Positions 57,720-64,000 of a stretch of 64,000 nt of DNA are shown here, in pieces. The translations under genes and the position numbers were made by a program. The notes beneath the pieces were generated by a model. That model searched no databases and was not told where the DNA came from. It saw nothing but the letters and a program-made list of their open reading frames with translations. The stretch's first letter is position 1; each line of letters begins with the position of its first letter. The stretch covers positions 1 through 64,000 of the forward strand of contig VWZF01005522.1 in the NCBI GenBank assembly GCA_013396755.1. The letters are read 5' to 3'. The stretch comes from Sclerurus mexicanus. Lineage: Eukaryota > Chordata > Aves > Passeriformes > Furnariidae.

Positions 57720-58115
57720 GGTATAGCTTGGGTAGTGATCAGTGGGAGCCTGATGCTGAGCAGGGAGCTGAGAGCTGGCTGGGGATGCAGGGGAAGGAGT
57801 GAGGGAGGGAGCAACCCAACCTGCAGGTCCCTGTGCCTGTCCCTGCCCTCAGAGCCCCTGAAGGGATAGGTGCCTGCTGCCAGCTATACTGGTGGCTGTG
57901 GATGGAGAAGCCTATCCTGCTGAGCTGGCATGGCATCTGTAGGTATGTGCTGTCTTTCAGGAATCCAGAGGGGTTAGGAAAGGGTTTGGAAAATGTTTCA
58001 GACTCATTCAGCTGTTTGACTGTCACTTCCTGGTGCTTGGATGATGACCGGCAATGTTTTAGCAATGTTCAAGGCAGCAGAGTTGCTACTATCTGTGTCA
58101 GTAGGCTGGTGCAGA
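57720..58115. other. GC-rich patch, unidentified
   Basis: About 400 bases richer in G+C than the flanks, with blocks such as AGCAGGGAGCTGAGAGCTGG and GTCCCTGTGCCTGTCCCTGC. Overlapping frames of 108 (minus) and 95 (plus) codons cover it but resemble nothing known to me. The sequence CTTTCAGGAATCC at about 57955 looks like an acceptor site, but no matching exon structure could be supported. It could be an old repeat or a regulatory patch. Confidence 0.3.
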
Positions 58116-61100
58116 GTTAGTCTGAACACAAGATAAAAAAAGAAACAATGGAGAAGTCTCCTCACTATCTCAGGCTGCCTGCATATGAATGCAGAAAATA
58201 TAGATTAACCACCCCAAAAACCCCTTCAGAAGATACAAGTCAGCACTTTAACTGGATTATATTAATAGAAGTATATAGCTTGGTCAGATAGCAATGCAGA
58301 ATATTTATTTGTATAGAAGTGGTCAGTAATAGAGAAAAATGACTCAAAGTATTTGTCCTGGGCATTTTAGAGAAAATGAAAGTGAGAAGAAATATGAAAG
58401 CAGTAATACGTACATATAGGCTGCAAAAATGAATTGAATAAGTTCTTTCCACAGGACCTGGATGAAGTGGTTTATGTATGGAACACATATAAACTATTTG
58501 TTCCTTTCAAGTTTAAGAAGGCTGCCCATTTACATAATTAAGGCTAGTAATTTTTTTTATTTTCAGGTAAGACAACACGTTGTGATATTGAGTCCCTTTT
58601 AGCCCTTACCTACTGTCACTCCTAACCTCTCCTCAGGCTTTTGTCACCTACGTGAGCTCTTCCTTTCTTCTTCTTAGGGTCATGACTACAAGAAAAATCA
58701 GTTTATTAACAGGCCAATTAAGTTTATAAAATAGTTTGTGCAATTACAAGAGGATGAATTACAAGAGAATGTACAATTACTTGAGGAGAAGCTTTCTACC
58801 AACACTGGGAACTGAGAACTACGTCTATTGAGGTGGCATGCCTATGGTACTTCCAACTTACAAGTAGTGCAGAGCTGCCCAAGCATCTGTCAGGCACAGT
58901 TCAGTGGTAGCCAGTTCTGCTTTAGGATTCATTAGGTTCCCCAACACTATCAGTCCCAGAAATCTCCTCTCCAGTCAGGCACTGCAGTCACCAACTGACA
59001 TGTACTTCGGGACGTTCAGAGGTCCTAATGCAGACTCCAAGACTGAGCATCCTGCCATTTTTACAGTCTTTTCCTCTATTAGTGTAACTGTTCAGTAGCT
59101 TTTTTTTTTCAGGTTAATAACCTGCCACATGAAATTGAAAACAAATGCGAGTGCCTCTCAGCTCTCCCAGCGTTGCTGTGCCTCTTGGGGCTGTTTCATA
59201 CCTCCTGGTTCCAGCAGCCTTCACTCTTGGCTGAAAAACAGTGATGAAGCGAGTGATATCTCCCACATCAGGAAAGTAATTATAGTTTTGTATCTTGTCT
59301 AATAACAGAAATCAAACCAACGCTATCAGGCACCAGTGCTATCTTCTCATGCGTCAGAGACAGTGGAACACCCAAGAATTGGGAAACATAAGGCTGAGCC
59401 CCATGAAAAGGATTTCTACCCTGTTCCCCTTCTGTAGGATTTCTCCAAAAGGTGAGAATAATCTAAGGATTCAGTTTAGACTCTTTACAAAATTTGCATT
59501 GAAAGATAACGGTGTCATATCTTCTGTTTTACTCTACATAGGTTATTTATAAATCACTAACAGCAATTTATTAAAACTAATCATGCAGAACGTTACTTTT
59601 AAAAGACTTATTGCCTCTAAGTTAAATACGTTAATTTCATGAGCCATCAGACCTCGGCAGTTTTCCCAGACAGAAGCAAGACATGAAAGTGTCATTATAA
59701 TTATTTTTTTAAATTACTTTCACATTTAACATATTAGATTGTTGATATTGACTGTTTTGGCAGCCATTGTTTAGGAGACAAAGCATGAGAAATGTTCTTT
59801 ATTCATGTGTGAAGTATGAAAACATAGAAATGACAGATAAAATGGCTCTTAAATTATGAAGTGATTTAACATCAAAATTAAATGATGATAAATACAAACA
59901 TTTTAGCAGAAGGGAAAGGTCTCTATAGACATAAAATTGTTACAGAAGTCACTCCAAGGAAAAAAATGATCTAACAGTCACAGGATCTCAGCTATTAGAA
60001 TTTCTTTTTTTCTAAGAAATCTCATTAATTTTGGGAAACTATTCATAAATTTTAACATGCATTAGAATTCTAGAAAATCTTGACAGTCACTTGCACAAAT
60101 GATACAATTACACAGAAGTATTTCCACCCACAAAATTATCTGAGAGAGTGGGGGGAAAAAAGATTTCCAGTATGTCATTAAATACTATACTATGTATTTA
60201 GGCAAAGTCTTTGGGTAGCAGTGGTAAAACTAAGTAGTATAATCTCAGTCAAAATGCCAGCATCAGATTATATTTTACAATGAATATGTTGTCAACCAGA
60301 ATGCAGTTATTGATAAAGCTTTTGAATTTTCTTATTCAAGTCTTTTTTGGCATTTTTCTAAGTTATTTTCTATTAAGTCGTACGGGACAAAATCAGCACT
60401 AGCTTTTATAAGTCACTATTGTCATCAGTGTTGTGCTACTTTACACAAACAGACTATTCTATTCCACTAAATATCCTAATATCACTAAATACACTTATTA
60501 CCATTCTTTTACAGCAACAACATATATAACTTCAGTAGCATTGCGAATAATTTTTAAGCTCTTCTTCATATTATCTGACCAGTTATTTCAAATATTCTCT
60601 CTCCTAGAGAAGCATCATGAGTGAGGTTAACTATTAGAAATCCATCCTCATTATCTCTCAGATATTAAAAATGTATTTACATTAACTGTATCTTCTCTTG
60701 TGTGCATATCTGTATGATCTTTCTAGTTATTGTATTCATAGCCATAAATTCTCAAAAAGTTAGTGAATTTAAGAGAATGCAACAGAGTATTTTCAAAACA
60801 TAAATACTGAAGACTGATCTGGAATGAACTCAAGATATTGTAGAGAAACATTAGGGAACTGATTTTGAACACAGTTATTTCAAAGAGATGAAATACATAT
60901 TTCAATTATTTTTTTTTCTGTTCTGCCTCTGGTATCTGATTAATACTACTTGTGACCTTTAGAAAATAAGAAGCAATCAGCTTATTTAGCAAACCAGATA
61001 CTGCCTTAAAGGATGCAGCTGAGATGATATGACTCAGTTTGCTTCATACACTTATGGACATGATGTTCATAAATTCCTCCTTCCAAGTTGCAATATTTCT

Positions 61101-61687
61101 TACACGTCCTTTCCCAGAAGGCCATGCTCAGTTCTGTTTCTGTGGGCTATGAGGATGAGATTCACTGCAGATGTTTACAAGGCTAAGTGTCATGTTCTGT
61201 GTTTGCAGTGATTGAGGAGAAAACGGCATTCCTATGGCAAGATGCATCCCATCTATGAAAACTTTTTGCCTAAGTATTTTGTCTACATCAGCTGCACTGT
61301 GGCTTATATGTAAGAAAGTATCTCACACAGACACGTGTATTGTAGCTGTTTAACACCTGGTGACATGGATCTCACTGGAGTTCTTAAGACCTGCACAGAA
61401 ACTAGGATGGAAGCAGGATCTGAGCACTACATTAAATGCTGAACTGTCCCAAGACACAGAGGCTTCAGGGTCTTCAGAAGATGACAGTCTGACTATGACA
61501 GACCTCTATTTTCTTGATCCCTCATAGTTGTCCCACCACAGCACTGATGGAAAAGAAACTCTTGTGCAAATCAGTCACCCTGCTCACAGTAAGGGCAGCA
61601 GTGACCGGAGGCAGGGGACAGACAGAACAAAGCTGTTTTCCCTCACTCCCATGGAGTCAGTAATCAAGTGACAAGACGCTAAAGCTG
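58116..61687. other. AT-rich low-copy DNA, no gene seen
   Basis: About 3.6 kb, extremely AT-rich between 59570 and 61000. No repeat, exon or RNA gene was recognised. Confidence 0.55.
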
Positions 61688-61729
61688 CCTGCACAAAGAC
61701 ATACCTGCACAAAGACATACCTGCACAAA
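61688..61729 (+). repeat. 16-base tandem repeat, 2.6 units
   Basis: CCTGCACAAAGACATA occurs twice and is followed by CCTGCACAAA, with no mismatch. The perfect match suggests a recent local duplication. Confidence 0.9.
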
Positions 61730-61881
61730 ATGCCCAGAGAGATGACATGCTGTACAAGACCTTCACCAAATAAATCAAACAAAGAGCTGTATGTAAAACT
61801 CTGCTATATTATTGTGAGTAGAGTGCAAGAAAAGACACTGAACCAACACAAAATCTTGACCAGTTTCCTTCAATAAAAGGA

Positions 61882-61906
61882 CATACACACACACACACAC
61901 ACAAAC
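61882..61906 (+). repeat. (CA)n microsatellite
   Basis: About eleven CA units without interruption, then AAACATAGG. It is likely polymorphic. Confidence 0.95.
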
Positions 61907-64000
61907 ATAGGATGCACATTTTTCAATAAGATTGCACCTGACTTTTATTCTTTGATTTAGAATTTAGCATGAAATTCTATAAAGCATGTGAGAAAAGAAA
62001 TAAAAGAAAAAAGGGCAAAATTAATTCTTTGTGTGAGTCTCTTTCATGCCTCATGCAGATGCGTGCAAGGCTGTGCACCTTGCAGGTCTGTGCAATGACT
62101 GCAAATTGTCTCCACAGCACCATCCAGCGGTCTTTCCTTGGCTCTAAATCACGCCGCAGAAAACCTGCATCTTGAAACCACACACATCAGGGTTGAAGGG
62201 TACAGCAACATAGCCATGTTCTCAGCATGCTTGTTCTTCCCTCTGCCCTGCCCAGCTTCTGCCTCTGCTCTTCACCAATAATTATGGACACAACACACTG
62301 GAGAAACTCGGGAATACAGTGATATCTATTTATTTTAGGATAAATAGAAACTTTATCTCTCAGAATTAATCATTAGGCAATGTTCTGGAAATATGTGCAA
62401 CAAATTATCTTGCATTTCTGTTACACATAATCAAATGTGAATTAAATTTCTGTCAGAGTTTAACATCACTTGGAGAATGTAATACAAAAAATGCAGCTAA
62501 AGACTGCCTTAAGTACTTTGAAATCCAGGAAGCCAATTTCATACTGTTCTGTCACACAAAAGGAAAGGAAAAAAAAATAAAGAAAAAAAAAAAACCACAG
62601 AAAGCTACCAGAGCACTCTATAATGATAATAACAAAAATATGAGTCAATTCTCTTTATTTCTGCCTAGTTCTATAAAATCATAAAAGATATGGCAAAAGA
62701 AATTGTTTTCAACAAATTGTTAAAGGAAAGCAACTTCAATCTTGAAATATTCTTTGACATCTTCTTGATACCCTCTGCCTCTCTGAATGCCATCAATATG
62801 ACCTATCATAAAAAAATATATTAGTGAGTCTCAGTAGCAAGTCTTGTTACAAGCAATCCTTTATATATAGAAATAATCCTCTTCTGGTACTTTACATTTA
62901 TGGAAACTCTTTAAAAAAAAAGATTAACTATTTTTATCCAAAATGCAGAATCAGTGCAGCATCCATTCTAAGCAAACCTCCTATTGTAACTTGTTCCTAC
63001 TTATAGGGAATTTAATGGTTTTACAGGCATTTATGATTTTTTCCTAGATATTGATCATACTGCCATAATGGAGAAATAAAGGGGATTGACTTATCATAAG
63101 TAAGAAAACTGAACTTCAGGAACAGTACAAAAGAGGTATTTACAAGGCAGGAAGAGAACTGATGACTCAAGCCTGAATATCTTCCATCCCCTAATTTTCT
63201 AATATCTGTCTGAAAAATGAGCGAATTTTATATGTTCTCAGGTTCTACACACTGTCAACAAAACCCACCGTCAAGCTGAACTGTTGTCATTCTGCAGTTT
63301 TAGGAACAAGATCATTAATATACTGTAAAAGCCATGCATTTTTAGAAACTTCTCCCTTTTTATTGCATTAAAAGAATTACTGATGTATTTGTTTGGTGGA
63401 GAGAGAAGAAGAATAATTATATTTTTGTAAAATCTTGGGTGATGAGTGTGTGATTTGAATTTAAGACATATTTACAAATAGAGGTTAAGAAAAAAATATG
63501 TATGCTTTATCAAAATGTTAGTACAAAAAACACAGAAGTGATAAGACTGCCAAAAAAAGCACCTTTAGGACAGGATTCAGTTGCATGGTGCCATTTTAGG
63601 CTCTGTGGAGCTCCTGGAGAGTGGAATATCTCACATGCTCCTTTGGGTGGGTTTGGACCTGCTGTAAGGCTGGGGTACACCTGCTGGCTCTACATGACCC
63701 TTTGGGGAACCCCAAGGAATCTAAAAGGGTGCCTATGGTTAGGAGGTTGAATTCATCATTTAAAATCCTACTGCCTTAAACCACAATGGACACAAGCCAA
63801 AGTCCTGTGCTCAAATGCACCGGTACTGTCCTAGCTTCTAGGGGACTCTGTCCAAAGGGAAAAAGCTCCCCATTTTCAAATGTAAAGGCCAGGACAGAAA
63901 CTCTATTTGGTCTCTTAAGCTACATATGCTTCCGAAGTTAAATCATGATGTTCAAATGGCATCTGAGAGTGCAAACAGATTGGCTGCATGTCTTTCTTAA
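61907..64000. other. AT-rich low-copy DNA to the window end, no gene seen
   Basis: It includes an A-rich tract at 62566-62596. A slightly GC-richer stretch at about 63580-63750 holds an 82-codon plus-strand frame (63502-63750), which resembles nothing I know. No repeat family was recognised. Confidence 0.5.

Noticed and set aside
14079..61729. CRISPR-like arrays among the short tandem repeats
   Set aside because: Units are contiguous without spacers, only two or three copies, in eukaryotic DNA.

Overview
The window looks like AT-rich nuclear DNA of a bird, probably a neoavian and possibly a passerine. The evidence is the repeats. Five fragments belong to the CR1 LINE family, some with the (TCATAGAAT)-type 3' tail that CR1 leaves in avian genomes. 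Five solo LTRs belong to bird endogenous retrovirus families, four to one LTR family and one to a second. The species call is inference from these families as I remember them; no database was searched.

I see no host protein-coding gene, tRNA, rRNA or CRISPR array. The longest open frames (up to about 160 codons) fall in LTRs, LTR/CR1 junctions or unremarkable AT-rich DNA, and none resembles a known protein. The only recognisable coding remnants are pieces of CR1 reverse-transcriptase ORF2, all broken. The window is best read as an intergenic desert or the inside of a very large intron.

Layout: 1-198 antisense CR1 (RT region); 1512-2095 solo LTR (-); 4971-5431 CR1 (-); about 9380-9900 unexplained segment with a duplicated X-box-like motif; 13046-13635 CR1 (-); 15077-16049 solo LTR (-) carrying a foldback insertion; 21635-22303 solo LTR (-); 27027-28206 LTR (+) whose middle is replaced by an antisense CR1; 32162-32716 LTR (+) with a large internal deletion; 37616-37892 short CR1 (-). 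The rest is low-copy AT-rich DNA with microsatellites, homopolymers and several strand-biased G+T or A+C islands.

The most interesting observation is at 15944-16024. A near-perfect 80-base hairpin replaces about 100 bases of an LTR. Its right arm and loop are an exact 36-base copy of a sequence 1.27 kb away (17252-17287). The shared stretch starts exactly at a small GAGA/TCTC palindrome, which fits template switching followed by snap-back self-priming. No new gene system was found.
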